Below, one piece after another: positions 1 to 8,749 of a DNA stretch of 64,000 bases. The stretch comes from Dokdonella sp. (GTDB lineage: Bacteria; Pseudomonadota; Gammaproteobacteria; Xanthomonadales; Rhodanobacteraceae): positions 186,001 to 250,000 of the forward strand of contig NZ_JAGIAG010000003.1 in assembly GCF_017744955.1 (NCBI RefSeq), in the 5' to 3' direction. The stretch's first letter is position 1. Every line of letters begins with the position of its first letter. A model generated the notes under the pieces. It searched no databases. It had not been told where the DNA came from and saw only the letters and a program-made list of their open reading frames with translations. Both the position numbers and the translations under genes were made by a program.

Positions 1-664
1 CGACCACGAACAGCGTCTCGACCGGATTCAGCGCCGCGTGCAGCGCCTTGATCTCGGCCATCATCTCGGCGTCGACGTGCAGGCGGCCGGCGGTGTCGAC
101 CAGCAGCACGTCGGCGAAATTCTTCTTCGCCGCATCCAGCGCGCCGGTCGCGATCGCGACCGGGTCCTGCTCGCCGGTGGACGGATGGAACAGCACGTCG
201 ACCTGCTCGGCGAGCGTGCGCAACTGCTCGATCGCGGCCGGGCGGTAGACGTCGCAGCTGACCACCATGACCTTTTTCTTCTTGCGCTCCTTCAACAGGC
301 GCGCGAGCTTGGCCACGGTGGTGGTCTTGCCGGCGCCCTGCAGGCCGGCCATCAGCACCACCGCCGGCGGCGCCGCCGCGAGGTTGAGATCGGTGTTGGC
401 GCTGCCCATCACCGCCGTCAGCTCGTCGCGCACCACCTTCACCAGGGCCTGGCCCGGCGTCAGGCTGCGCAGCACTTCCTGGCCCAGCGCCTTGACCTGC
501 ACGCGCTGGATCAGCGCCTGCACCACCGGCAGGGCGACGTCGGCCTCGAGCAGGGCGATGCGCACCTCGCGCAGGGACTCGCGGATGTTCGCTTCCGTCA
601 ATCGCCCTTTGCCGCGCAGGCGCTGGACGGTGGCGGAAAGACGTTGGCTGAGCGACTCGAACAT
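1..664 (-). CDS. ffh: Signal recognition particle protein Ffh, N-terminal part (runs off window)
   Basis: This is the GTPase of the signal recognition particle, which binds 4.5S RNA and targets nascent membrane proteins to FtsY and SecYEG. The ATG at 664 (MFESLSQRL) opens about 221 visible residues: the N helical bundle, then the G domain with P-loop GLQGAGKTTT, the DVYRPAAIEQL segment and the DTAGR motif, as expected for SRP54 proteins. The rest of the G domain and the methionine-rich M domain lie beyond position 1, so the gene is cut by the window edge and is not a pseudogene. It is divergent from the YpjD-like gene at 880, with a heptamer microsatellite in between. The ffh-ypjD neighbourhood is common in gammaproteobacteria. 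Confidence 0.96.
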   Translation of the reverse strand, partial: MFESLSQRLSATVQRLRGKGRLTEANIRESLREVRIALLEADVALPVVQALIQRVQVKALGQEVLRSLTPGQALVKVVRDELTAVMGSANTDLNLAAAPPAVVLMAGLQGAGKTTTVAKLARLLKERKKKKVMVVSCDVYRPAAIEQLRTLAEQVDVLFHPSTGEQDPVAIATGALDAAKKNFADVLLVDTAGRLHVDAEMMAEIKALHAALNPVETLFVV

Positions 665-716
665 GGGTGGACCGGTGTGGCGGGTGAGCCGTTTATTGTA
701 TCGGGGATCGGGAGGC

Positions 717-772
717 GGTGAGCGGTGAGCGGTGAGCGGTGAGCGGTGAGCGGTGAGCGGTGAGCGGTGAGC
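717..772. repeat. Heptanucleotide tandem repeat, 8 copies of GGTGAGC
   Basis: Eight perfect consecutive copies of GGTGAGC occupy the 5' gap between ffh and the divergent YpjD-like gene. The period of 7 bp has no spacers, so it is a microsatellite and not a CRISPR. Its length is likely to vary by slippage and could change promoter spacing for either flanking gene; that effect is inference. Confidence 0.95.
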
Positions 773-879
773 GGGCGAGGCTCGCAGGTCTGGGGATCGG
801 CGCAAGTGACGGAGGGCAATGCGTGCTCCCCCGTTTGCCGATTCTCGATCCCGATTCCCGCTCGTGCGACACTGCGGGC

Positions 880-1677
880 ATGCTGATCTCCCTCCTCGCC
901 CTGCTCGCGATCGCGCTCTATCTCGCCGCGGCCGGACTGCTCGCGCGACCGCTGCTCGGCGGCGGCGAACCGCTGAGCCGCAGCGCGGACGGTGCCGCGG
1001 CGCTCGCCGTGGTGACGCACGCGGCAGTGCTGTTCGGCATGCATCCGGGCGCGCTGGACCTGCATTTCTTCGCCGCGCTGTCGCTGGTCGCCGGCGTCGT
1101 CGCCGCGCTGACCTTGATCGTGAACCTGACGCGCCCGGTGGCGGCGCTCGGCGTGATCGTGTTCCCGCTCGCCGCCGTGCTGCTGGCGATCGACATGTTC
1201 GCCTCGCCGCGCACGACGCCGCTGGCGATGGACTGGCAGATCAAGCTGCACGTGACGGTCGCCCTGCTCGCCTTCGGCGTGCTCTCGATCGCGGCCGCAC
1301 TGGCGATCCTGCTCGCGCTGCAGGAACGCGCCCTGCGCCATCGCCAGTTCGGCGCCTGGCTGCGCGCGCTGCCGCCGCTGACGCTGACCGAAGCGCTGCT
1401 GTTCCGCCTGATCGGCGCCGGTTTCGTGCTGCTGACGCTGACCTTGCTCAGCGGCATCCTGTTCGTCGACGACCTGTTCGGTCAGCACCTCGTGCACAAG
1501 ACCGCGCTGTCGATCGTCGCCTGGTTCGTGTTCGGCGCGCTGCTGCTCGGCCGCTGGCGCTACGGCTGGCGCGGCCGCCGCGCGGTGAACCTGACCCTGA
1601 TCGGCATGACGATCCTGCTGCTGGCGTTCTTCGGCTCGAAGTTCGTGCTCGAAGTCGTGCTGCACCGGACCGCCTAG
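880..1677 (+). CDS. ypjD: CcsA/YpjD-family cytochrome c assembly-type membrane protein
   Basis: This 265-residue polytopic inner-membrane protein has about eight hydrophobic segments, beginning MLISLLALLAIALYLAAAGL and ending in a long C-terminal helix. Length, hydrophobic pattern and position beside ffh match the YpjD (CorE-like) branch of the cytochrome c assembly protein family, whose members relate to heme-handling CcsA/CcmC. The molecular role of YpjD is not firmly known. The ATG at 880 was chosen because the membrane domain begins there. The frame is open 120 bp further upstream, but that part encodes a low-complexity non-membrane stretch next to the heptamer repeat. It is transcribed away from ffh. 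Confidence 0.85.
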   Translation: MLISLLALLAIALYLAAAGLLARPLLGGGEPLSRSADGAAALAVVTHAAVLFGMHPGALDLHFFAALSLVAGVVAALTLIVNLTRPVAALGVIVFPLAAVLLAIDMFASPRTTPLAMDWQIKLHVTVALLAFGVLSIAAALAILLALQERALRHRQFGAWLRALPPLTLTEALLFRLIGAGFVLLTLTLLSGILFVDDLFGQHLVHKTALSIVAWFVFGALLLGRWRYGWRGRRAVNLTLIGMTILLLAFFGSKFVLEVVLHRTA

Positions 1678-1693
1678 GATCGCGGCGTCCGCC

Positions 1694-3364
1694 TCACGCC
1701 GTCTCGCGCGCGGTCACCGCAGCGCACACCGGTTCGGCGCACAGCTTCCACACGAAGCGCCGCCGCGCCTCGTGATAGCTGCGATCCGCGCCGAAGAAGT
1801 TGGAATGCATTTCGGCCAGTTCCTCTTCGGCGTAGCGGTCGAGCGGCTTGCTGCGCTCGTCCTGTTCGCGCTGGCGCACCTTCAGCGCCAGGGCGGCGCG
1901 ATAGCGCCAGAAGCCGAGTTCCGGCTCGACGATGCGCAGGACGCGCTCGATCAGCGCGTCGCCGTCGAGCGCGCCGTCGATCAGGCCGATGCGCGCCGCG
2001 CGCGCGGTGCCGACGGGCGCCAGCGAATCGGTCAGATGCCGCGCGGTCGCTTCGCCGACGCGGCGCGGCATCAGATAGGTCCAGAACTCCGAGCCGTACA
2101 GGCCGCCCATGCGCTTGTAGTGCGGATTGAGCACGACACCGTCGCGCGCGTACACGCGGTCGGCGGCGAGCGCGAGCGTGACGCCGCCGGCGCCGGCGTT
2201 GCCTTGCAGCACCGAGATCACGAGCTTGTCCGACGTCGTCGCGATCGCGCGCACCAGCGCGTTCATCGCGAGGATGTTGCGCCAGGATTCCTCGGCCGGA
2301 TCGGCCGCCGCCTCGATCGCGTTCAGATCGATGCCGTTGGACCAGAAGTCGCCACCGCCGCAGAGCACGATCGCGCGCGTCGGACGTTCGCACGCGTGGC
2401 GATACGCAGCGAGCAGGCGCGCGCAGTTCGTCGTGCTCATCGCGCCGTTGAGGAAATCGAAATGCAGCAGGCCGAAGCGGCCGCGCTCGCGATAGCGGAT
2501 GTCCTGGTACGTGGCGTGATCGGGCTGCTCCTGCGCCGGCAGCGCCAGCTCCGGCAGCGCTTGCGCGCGTTCGCCGAGCACCTGCGTCGCCGGCAGCTTG
2601 ATGCCGTCCTTGCGCCGTAGGTGGCTGAGCCAGATCGCGCCGTCGCCGGTGGCGACGCAGATCGCCTCGTCGCGGCGCGCGAGCAACGCGCCCGGCTCGC
2701 CGCGCAGGCGGCCTTCCTCGTGCGCGCCGAACACGTGCAGCGATTCGCCGGCGACGCGCGCCAGCGTGCCCGGAGCGCTGTCGCCGGAACGGATGCAGGC
2801 GAGAATGCGGGCGCTCGACTCGCGCCAGTCGAAACGACGGTCGGCCTGCCGGCACGCGGGCCGCTCGCGTCCGCGCTGCTCGCCGACCGGCAGGCGCGGC
2901 GGGCGCGCACCGCCGTCGAACGTGGCGACCGCGCGCAGCACCGCGTCGACCGCGGCCTGCGTCGATTCGCGCCGGTACAGCGCGCTCTTGCTCACCGCGC
3001 GCATCGGAAATTCCGCGCTGGCCCACACCGGTCCGGCGTCGAGTTCGGCGCGTGCCTCGAGCACCGTCAGGCCCCACTCCGCCGCGCCGTCCAGGATCGC
3101 CCAATCGAGCGCCGACGGGCCGCGATCGCCGGGAATGCCCGGGTGCACGATCAGGCTGGTCCAGCGTTTCCACACCGAAGGCGGAATCGCGCGCTTGAGC
3201 ATCGGCGCGACGATCAGCGCCGGATCGGCCGCCAGCGCGGCGGCCTCCATCTGCTCGCCCGAGGCGACCTCGGCGACGACGATCTCGTGGCCGCAGTCCT
3301 CGAGTTCGACCTGCAACCGCTGCGACAGACTGTTGTGCCGCGTACACAGGAAAAGAATGCGCAT
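1694..3364 (-). CDS. hoxX: HoxX-like hydrogenase maturation protein (formyltransferase-crotonase fusion)
   Basis: This 556-residue two-domain protein resembles HoxX, which in aerobic hydrogen oxidisers turns formyl-tetrahydrofolate into the CO ligand of [NiFe] hydrogenase. Residues 1-270 resemble formyl-THF hydrolase/transferases, with HPGIPGDRGPSALDW around His74 matching the catalytic region. Residues about 290-556 are a crotonase (enoyl-CoA hydratase) fold, with CGGGDFWSNGIDLN and GNAGAGGVTLALAADR as oxyanion-hole and helix segments. No hydrogenase, hyp gene or other hox gene is visible within 60 kb, so either the hydrogenase lies elsewhere or this copy does another folate-linked job. It follows radA on the same strand after 107 bp and converges with ypjD. 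The ATG at 3364 gives the natural MRILFLCTRHN beta strand. Confidence 0.82.
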   Translation of the reverse strand: MRILFLCTRHNSLSQRLQVELEDCGHEIVVAEVASGEQMEAAALAADPALIVAPMLKRAIPPSVWKRWTSLIVHPGIPGDRGPSALDWAILDGAAEWGLTVLEARAELDAGPVWASAEFPMRAVSKSALYRRESTQAAVDAVLRAVATFDGGARPPRLPVGEQRGRERPACRQADRRFDWRESSARILACIRSGDSAPGTLARVAGESLHVFGAHEEGRLRGEPGALLARRDEAICVATGDGAIWLSHLRRKDGIKLPATQVLGERAQALPELALPAQEQPDHATYQDIRYRERGRFGLLHFDFLNGAMSTTNCARLLAAYRHACERPTRAIVLCGGGDFWSNGIDLNAIEAAADPAEESWRNILAMNALVRAIATTSDKLVISVLQGNAGAGGVTLALAADRVYARDGVVLNPHYKRMGGLYGSEFWTYLMPRRVGEATARHLTDSLAPVGTARAARIGLIDGALDGDALIERVLRIVEPELGFWRYRAALALKVRQREQDERSKPLDRYAEEELAEMHSNFFGADRSYHEARRRFVWKLCAEPVCAAVTARETA

Positions 3365-3471
3365 CGCCCCTGCCCTCCCCCGATCCTTCGCGGCAGCGTA
3401 GCCGGCGCCGGCGGACGGAATGCTGACGGGATGCGCACTTCTATACTTTTCCCTCTATTGGTACTTTTCCC

Positions 3472-4851
3472 TCACAGCTCCCAGGCCGCGGCGAGCGCCT
3501 CGCCGAGCCGCTCGACCGCGACGACCTCCATGTCGCCGACGCGGCTCTTCTTCGGCGCGTTCGACTTCGGCACGATCGCGCGACGGAACCCGTGCGTGGC
3601 GGCCTCCTTCAGGCGTTCCTCGCCGTTGGGCACCGGGCGGATCTCGCCGGACAGGCCGATCTCGCCGAACGCCACCGTCTTGTCCGGCAGCGGGCGGTCG
3701 CGGAAGCTCGACAGCACCGCCAGCAGCACCGGCAGATCGGCCGCGGTCTCCTGCACGCGGATGCCGCCGACGACGTTGACGAACACGTCCTGGTCGTAGA
3801 CCGCCGCGCCGCCGTGCCGATGCAGCACGGCGAGCAGCATGGCGAGCCGGTTCTGCTCGAGACCGAGCGCGACGCGACGCGGATTGCCGAGTGAACTCTG
3901 GTCGACCAGCGCCTGCACCTCGACCAGCAGCGGCCGCGTGCCTTCGCGCGTGACCATCACCGCGCTGCCCGGCGTCGGCGCGCTGTGCGCGGACAGGAAG
4001 ATCGCCGACGGATTGGGCACCTCGCGCAGGCCCTTGTCGCCCATCGCGAACACGCCGAGTTCGTTGACCGCGCCGAAGCGGTTCTTGAACGCGCGCAGCA
4101 CGCGGAAGCGCGAACCGGACTCGCCCTCGAAGTACAGCACCGCGTCGACCATGTGCTCGAGCACGCGCGGCCCGGCGATGCCGCCTTCCTTGGTCACGTG
4201 ACCGACCAGGAACACGCTGGTGCCGCTCTCCTTGGCGAAGCGCACCAGACGGGCGGCCGACTCGCGCACCTGCGAGACCGAGCCCGGCGCCGCGGTCAGC
4301 AGTTCGGTCCAGATCGTCTGGATCGAATCGACGATCAGCACCTCGGGCCTGGCCGTCGCGGCTTCGGCCAGGATGCGCTCGATCGAGGTCTCCGCCAGCG
4401 CCTCCAGACCGTCCAGCGCGATACCCAGCCGCTGCCCGCGCGCGGCGACTTGCGCCAGCGATTCCTCGCCGGTCACGTAGAGGCCGCGCAGACTCTGGCC
4501 GAGCGTGCCGAGCATCTGCAGCAGCAGGGTCGACTTGCCGATGCCCGGATCGCCGCCGATCAGCACCACCGAGCCCGCGACCAGGCCGCCGCCGAGCACG
4601 CGATCCAGTTCGCCGATGCCGGTCGCGCTGCGCCGCTCCGCCTCGGCCGCGACCGTCGCCAGCCGCGTGACCTTCGCCGCGCCGGACGCACCGGCGTAAC
4701 CCGAGCGCGCGGCGGCCGCCGATTTCGCCGCCGGCTGCACGACGAACTCCGTCAGCGTGTTCCACGCGCCGCATTCGACGCATTGCCCTTGCCACTTGGA
4801 GTGTTCCGCACCGCATTCGGTGCAGACGTAGGCGGTCTTCGCTTTGGCCAT
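3472..4851 (-). CDS. radA: DNA repair protein RadA
   Basis: RadA (Sms) is a RecA-like ATPase and helicase that processes recombination intermediates by extending D-loops. The 459-residue protein begins MAKAKTAYVCTECG. It shows the N-terminal C4 zinc finger (CTECG and CVECG), the Walker A GGDPGIGKSTLL, the RadA-specific KNRFG motif and the C-terminal Lon-protease-like domain. Length is typical (E. coli 460). The reading frame stays open for another 2 kb upstream through the neighbouring gene in another frame, but the zinc finger fixes the ATG at 4851. It lies downstream of the AI-2E-type transporter gene in the rpsF-rpsR-rplI-dnaB-alr-radA block. Confidence 0.97.
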   Translation of the reverse strand: MAKAKTAYVCTECGAEHSKWQGQCVECGAWNTLTEFVVQPAAKSAAAARSGYAGASGAAKVTRLATVAAEAERRSATGIGELDRVLGGGLVAGSVVLIGGDPGIGKSTLLLQMLGTLGQSLRGLYVTGEESLAQVAARGQRLGIALDGLEALAETSIERILAEAATARPEVLIVDSIQTIWTELLTAAPGSVSQVRESAARLVRFAKESGTSVFLVGHVTKEGGIAGPRVLEHMVDAVLYFEGESGSRFRVLRAFKNRFGAVNELGVFAMGDKGLREVPNPSAIFLSAHSAPTPGSAVMVTREGTRPLLVEVQALVDQSSLGNPRRVALGLEQNRLAMLLAVLHRHGGAAVYDQDVFVNVVGGIRVQETAADLPVLLAVLSSFRDRPLPDKTVAFGEIGLSGEIRPVPNGEERLKEAATHGFRRAIVPKSNAPKKSRVGDMEVVAVERLGEALAAAWEL

Positions 4852-5048
4852 CGGGGCTCCATTCGCCGCGCCGGCGGCGGGCCGGACGCGGAACATTCCG
4901 TGATCGTGCGGCCCCGCGGCTGCGAGTGCCTTCAAAAGAATCGTACCCGCCGAAATCGTACCCGGGATCGCCGGATCGAGGCGGCGAAGCCGATGCGCAC
5001 GGCGCAGGTTCGTGCCGGCGCGTCGCAGGAGGCGAGACCGGATGCGAA

Positions 5049-7457
5049 TCAGCCGGCGGCGGCGTCCGTGGCGCGCTCGTGGACGCGCCGCATCAGCTCG
5101 GCCGCCATCTCCGCCAGCAATTCCATCTCGGCAGGTTTCATCTCGCGCGGGGCGGAATCCATGATGCACAGCGCGCCGAGCGCGCGGCCGTCGCGATCGC
5201 GAATCGGCGTACCGGCGTAGAAACGGATGCCGTACTCGCGCAGCAGCGCGCTGCCGGCGAAACGAGGATCGCGCGCGAGATCGGCGACGACCACGTCGGC
5301 ATCGCCGCCGACGACATGGGCGCAGACGGACGATTCGCGCGGCACGCCGTCGCCTGCGCCGGCGAGCGCGCTCGCCGGCTTGCGCACGCGCTCCGCGTCG
5401 ACCCAGGAAATCTCCGCGTACTTCGCGTCGAACGCATTGGTGGCGCGGCGGATCGTTTCCTCGTAGAGCGCCTCGTGTGTCGGTGACAGTGCACCGCTGC
5501 GCTGCAGGGCTTCGACGCGTGCCGCGTCGTCCGGCGGAACCGGTGTGGCGCCGATGCCGTCGGCGTCGCTCAGCAAATGATCGACGTGCAGCGCCAGGCT
5601 GCCGAGGTCGGAGACGATCGCCTCGACGTCGAGGCGGCGCGGCATGTCCTCTTCGAACATCGCCGCGGAGGAATTCCACGCCGCGACGACGACGCGCACG
5701 TCCGGCAGGCGGCGGCGCAGACGCCGCACGATCAGGCGTACGCGCGCCTGCGGCTGCGTGCCGAACACCGACAGGCAGATCACCTCCGGTCGCGGGCAAT
5801 CCGCCGGCACGTCGAAGGCCGGCGCCGACAGGATCGCCTGCGTCGCCGCGCGCGCGTCGCGGCCGCGCAGCTCGAGGGCGTGCGCCACCATCGCCGCGGC
5901 GAGCACGTCGACCTCCCAGCGTGCGCCGAGACAGAGAACGCACGCCGCTTCCTCCTGCACGACCGGCAATGGCGGGTACTGCTCGCGCAGTTCCTCGACC
6001 AGCTCGGCCGCGCCGGTGGACAGGCGCAGGCGATGCTCCGCGCTGGCGGCGTCGGCGTGATGGGCGGTCGCGATGCGCAGCATCGGCACGGCGACTTCGC
6101 CGTAGAAGCGCGCCAGCGCATCGGCCGTCGTGTCGGCGCCGTTCTTCGACGCGCGCTCGGCGATCACTTCGTCGGCGAGATCGAGCGCCTCCTCCACGTC
6201 GCCGGCGAGCAGACGCTGATACAGCCGCTGCGGCGGCGCCAGCGCGCTCGCGCTGCCGAGCAGCACTTCGAGGAAGTGCAGCGACGGCAGGTAGCGGCCG
6301 ATCACCAGCAGGCACACCGTCAGCGGCGTCGACAGGATCAGGCCGAGCGGACCCCACAACGCGGTCCAGAACATCGCCGCGACGATGATCGACATCGCGC
6401 TCAGTCCCGTGCTCGATCCGTACAGCCACGGCTCGACGAGATTGCCGCACACTACTTCCAGCGCGACGATCAGGCCGATCGTCCACAGCACCATGCCCCA
6501 GTCCGGCGACACCGCGAAGGCCAGCGCGATCGGGAACACCGCCGAGACGATCGGCCCGACGTACGGCACGAAGCGCATGACCGCGGCGACGAAACCCCAC
6601 AACGCGGCGGCGGGTACGCCGATCCACCACAGCCCCAGCCCCATCGGCACGGCGTAGCACGCGTTGATGAGGAACTGCATGCGCAGGTAGCGGCCGATGC
6701 GCCCGGAGGCTTCGTCCATCGCATCGGTCGCCACGTGCAGGTCGCCGCCGGCGAGGCGCAGCAGGCGATCGCGCAGGTCGCGGCGATCCATCAGCATCAG
6801 GATCACGAACAGCAGCGCGATGCCCGCGGTCGCCACCGGCTCGCTGACGCGGCCGAGCCAGTCCAGCACCACGCGCGTCGGACGCGATTCCGGCCCGACG
6901 ATCTCCACTCTCTGCACGCTGGCCGCCTGGCCGGCCTTCGGCGCGGTGTCGATTTCCTTCTGCACGGTCTGCAGCGTCTTCAGCGCGCCTTCCCACGCAC
7001 CGGGGCGGGTCGCCGCCTCGCGCAGGACGTGCAGCTTGCTGCGGATCGTGCTCTGGTAGGTGGGCAGGTCGCCGCTCAGCGCGGTGAGCTGATTGGTCAC
7101 GTAGGCGCCGACGCCGACCAGCGCGCCGACCGCGAGCAGCACCACGAAGAACACCGACAGCGTGCGCGGCAGACCCCAGCGGCAGAGCAGACGCACCGGC
7201 GGATCGAGCAGGAAGCCGAGCAGCGCGGCGAGCGCGAGCGGAATCAGCAGCGACCGCCCGAAATACAGCGCGGCGATCAGGATCGTCGCGATCGCCAGGC
7301 CCGTGAGCAGACGCAATCCCGGCACGACCGACGCCAGCGTCGCCGCGGCCGCCAAGGCGCCGTCGCGGCCGTGCTCGCCGTCGAACGGCGCACCGGCTCG
7401 CGTCGCATCGTCGTCTCGCGGCGCCCGTTCGGGGCGTGTTTCGGAATCGCGCTTCAT
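5049..7457 (-). CDS. AI-2E/PerM-family exporter fused to a B12-binding-like region and a GAF domain
   Basis: This is an 802-residue fusion. Residues about 45-400 form an AI-2E (PerM/UPF0118) transporter domain: paired N-terminal helices, a long periplasmic stretch and a bundle with VPYVGPIVSAVFPIALA and the typical LSTPLTVCLLVIGRYLPSL end. Residues about 400-620 are soluble, with an alpha/beta pattern (CVLCLGARWEVDVLAAAMVAHALELRG split over strands and helices) resembling cobalamin-binding Rossmann modules, though no clear DxHxxG cobalamin signature is visible. Residues about 650-790 look like a GAF sensor domain. AI-2E proteins are usually 350-400 residues and export small molecules, so the additions suggest gated transport; this is inference. 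It lies between alr and radA, 88 bp below alr. Confidence 0.8.
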   Translation of the reverse strand: MKRDSETRPERAPRDDDATRAGAPFDGEHGRDGALAAAATLASVVPGLRLLTGLAIATILIAALYFGRSLLIPLALAALLGFLLDPPVRLLCRWGLPRTLSVFFVVLLAVGALVGVGAYVTNQLTALSGDLPTYQSTIRSKLHVLREAATRPGAWEGALKTLQTVQKEIDTAPKAGQAASVQRVEIVGPESRPTRVVLDWLGRVSEPVATAGIALLFVILMLMDRRDLRDRLLRLAGGDLHVATDAMDEASGRIGRYLRMQFLINACYAVPMGLGLWWIGVPAAALWGFVAAVMRFVPYVGPIVSAVFPIALAFAVSPDWGMVLWTIGLIVALEVVCGNLVEPWLYGSSTGLSAMSIIVAAMFWTALWGPLGLILSTPLTVCLLVIGRYLPSLHFLEVLLGSASALAPPQRLYQRLLAGDVEEALDLADEVIAERASKNGADTTADALARFYGEVAVPMLRIATAHHADAASAEHRLRLSTGAAELVEELREQYPPLPVVQEEAACVLCLGARWEVDVLAAAMVAHALELRGRDARAATQAILSAPAFDVPADCPRPEVICLSVFGTQPQARVRLIVRRLRRRLPDVRVVVAAWNSSAAMFEEDMPRRLDVEAIVSDLGSLALHVDHLLSDADGIGATPVPPDDAARVEALQRSGALSPTHEALYEETIRRATNAFDAKYAEISWVDAERVRKPASALAGAGDGVPRESSVCAHVVGGDADVVVADLARDPRFAGSALLREYGIRFYAGTPIRDRDGRALGALCIMDSAPREMKPAEMELLAEMAAELMRRVHERATDAAAG

Positions 7458-7545
7458 CGCCCGCCTCCGCGTGGCGACCCGAGCGGGCCGTCCGGCGATA
7501 CTACCGCAGCCCTCGCGCGGGAATTTGCGCGTCGCGGACGCCCAT

Positions 7546-8625
7546 TCAGCTTTCGTCTTCGACGAAGCGCACGCGGCGCGTCACGCCGCAGGTCAGCTCG
7601 TAGCCGATCGTGTCGGCGTGCTCGGCGATCTCCTCGACCGCCAGCCCGCGCCCCCACAGCACGACCGCGTCGCCGACCTTCGCCGCCGGCACGTCGCGCA
7701 GGTCGATCGTGATCAGGTCCATCGACACGCGTCCGATCAAACTCGCGCGCACGCCGTTGACGAGCACCGGCGTGCCCGGTCCGGCGTGGCGCGGGTAACC
7801 GTCGCCGTAGCCGACCGCGGCGATGCCGACCGGCATGTCCTCCGGCGCTTCCCAGGTCGCCGCGTAACCGACGCGATCGCCGCGGCGCACGCGGTTGATC
7901 GCGACCAGCCGCGTCGACAGGGTCATCGCCGGACGAAAGCCGAAATCGGCGCCGATCTTGCCGGCGACGACCGAGATGCCGTACAGCGCGCCGCCGGCGC
8001 GCACCCATTGGCCCTGCGCCTCGGGCCAGCCTAGGATGCCGGCCGAGTTCGACAGCGAGCGCTCGCCGTCGAGACCGGACACGCTGCGTTCGAAGCGCTC
8101 GATCTGATGCGTGGTCAACGCGTCGTCGAACACGTCGGAGTTGGCGAAGTGCGTCATCAGCGCGACGTCGCGATCGACGCTCGGCAGCGCGCGCAGGCGC
8201 GCGTGCACGTCGCGCGCGCGCTCGGGCGGGAAGCCGAGCCGGTGCATGCCGGTGTCGAGCTTGAGCCAGACGCGCAGCGGCCGCGGATCGGCGTCGGCGG
8301 CGAGCAGCTCGATCTGCGATTCGTGATGGATCACCGCGTCGAGCCTGAGGCGGCGCATCTCGGCCAGATCGCCCGCCTCGTCCGGCCCCGACAGCACGAC
8401 GATGCGCTGCGACGTCCCGGCCGCGCGCAGGCGCTGGCCGTCGGCGATCGCCGCGACGCCGAACGCGTCGGCGCCTTCGAGCGCGCGCGCGGCGCGCTCC
8501 AGGCCGTGACCGTAGCCGTCGGCCTTGACCACGGCCATGACCTTCGCGCCCGGCGCGAGCTCGCGCACACGGCGCAGGTTCTCGCGCAGCGCACCGAGAT
8601 GGATCGTGGCGCAGGTGGCGCGCAT
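7546..8625 (-). CDS. alr: Alanine racemase
   Basis: This PLP enzyme interconverts L- and D-alanine and supplies D-Ala for peptidoglycan. The 359-residue protein (MRATCATIHL start) has the PLP-binding lysine K34 in VVKADGYGHG, a TIM barrel, and the C-terminal beta domain with the catalytic-tyrosine region RVGYAATW and the conserved VGYGDGYPR. Length is normal. The frame extends 36 codons upstream through the gattgg repeat, but that extension is repeat-encoded, so the ATG at 8625 was chosen. It lies downstream of dnaB, separated by a 21-bp inverted repeat. The dnaB-alr order is conserved in many gammaproteobacteria. Confidence 0.96.
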   Translation of the reverse strand: MRATCATIHLGALRENLRRVRELAPGAKVMAVVKADGYGHGLERAARALEGADAFGVAAIADGQRLRAAGTSQRIVVLSGPDEAGDLAEMRRLRLDAVIHHESQIELLAADADPRPLRVWLKLDTGMHRLGFPPERARDVHARLRALPSVDRDVALMTHFANSDVFDDALTTHQIERFERSVSGLDGERSLSNSAGILGWPEAQGQWVRAGGALYGISVVAGKIGADFGFRPAMTLSTRLVAINRVRRGDRVGYAATWEAPEDMPVGIAAVGYGDGYPRHAGPGTPVLVNGVRASLIGRVSMDLITIDLRDVPAAKVGDAVVLWGRGLAVEEIAEHADTIGYELTCGVTRRVRFVEDES

Positions 8626-8636
8626 CAGCGGGGAGC

Positions 8637-8745
8637 CGTGATTGGTGATTGGGGATTGGAGATTGGTGGAAGACGTGCTTGCGTACTGCAGCCGCGTGCG
8701 GCCAGCCCGCTTTTCCGAATCACCAATCCCCAATCACCAATCACG
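8637..8745. repeat. 21-bp perfect inverted repeat of GATTGG-type units between alr and dnaB
   Basis: The left arm 8637-8657 (CGTGATTGGTGATTGGGG core) is the exact reverse complement of the right arm 8725-8745, with 67 bp between them. Each arm is built of GATTGG(T/G) units. Related GATTGGGGATTGGAGATT sequence recurs at 13073-13090. The element fills almost all of the dnaB-alr gap and could fold in the polycistronic transcript. Confidence 0.9.
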
Positions 8746-8749
8746 GCTT

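Noticed and set aside
717..772. Tandem repeat as a CRISPR
   Set aside because: 7-bp period without spacers; it is a microsatellite.
3472..6996. 1174-codon frame that would fuse RadA to an N-terminal extension
   Set aside because: The extension overlaps the AI-2E/GAF gene in another frame; the RadA zinc finger begins just after the ATG at 4851.
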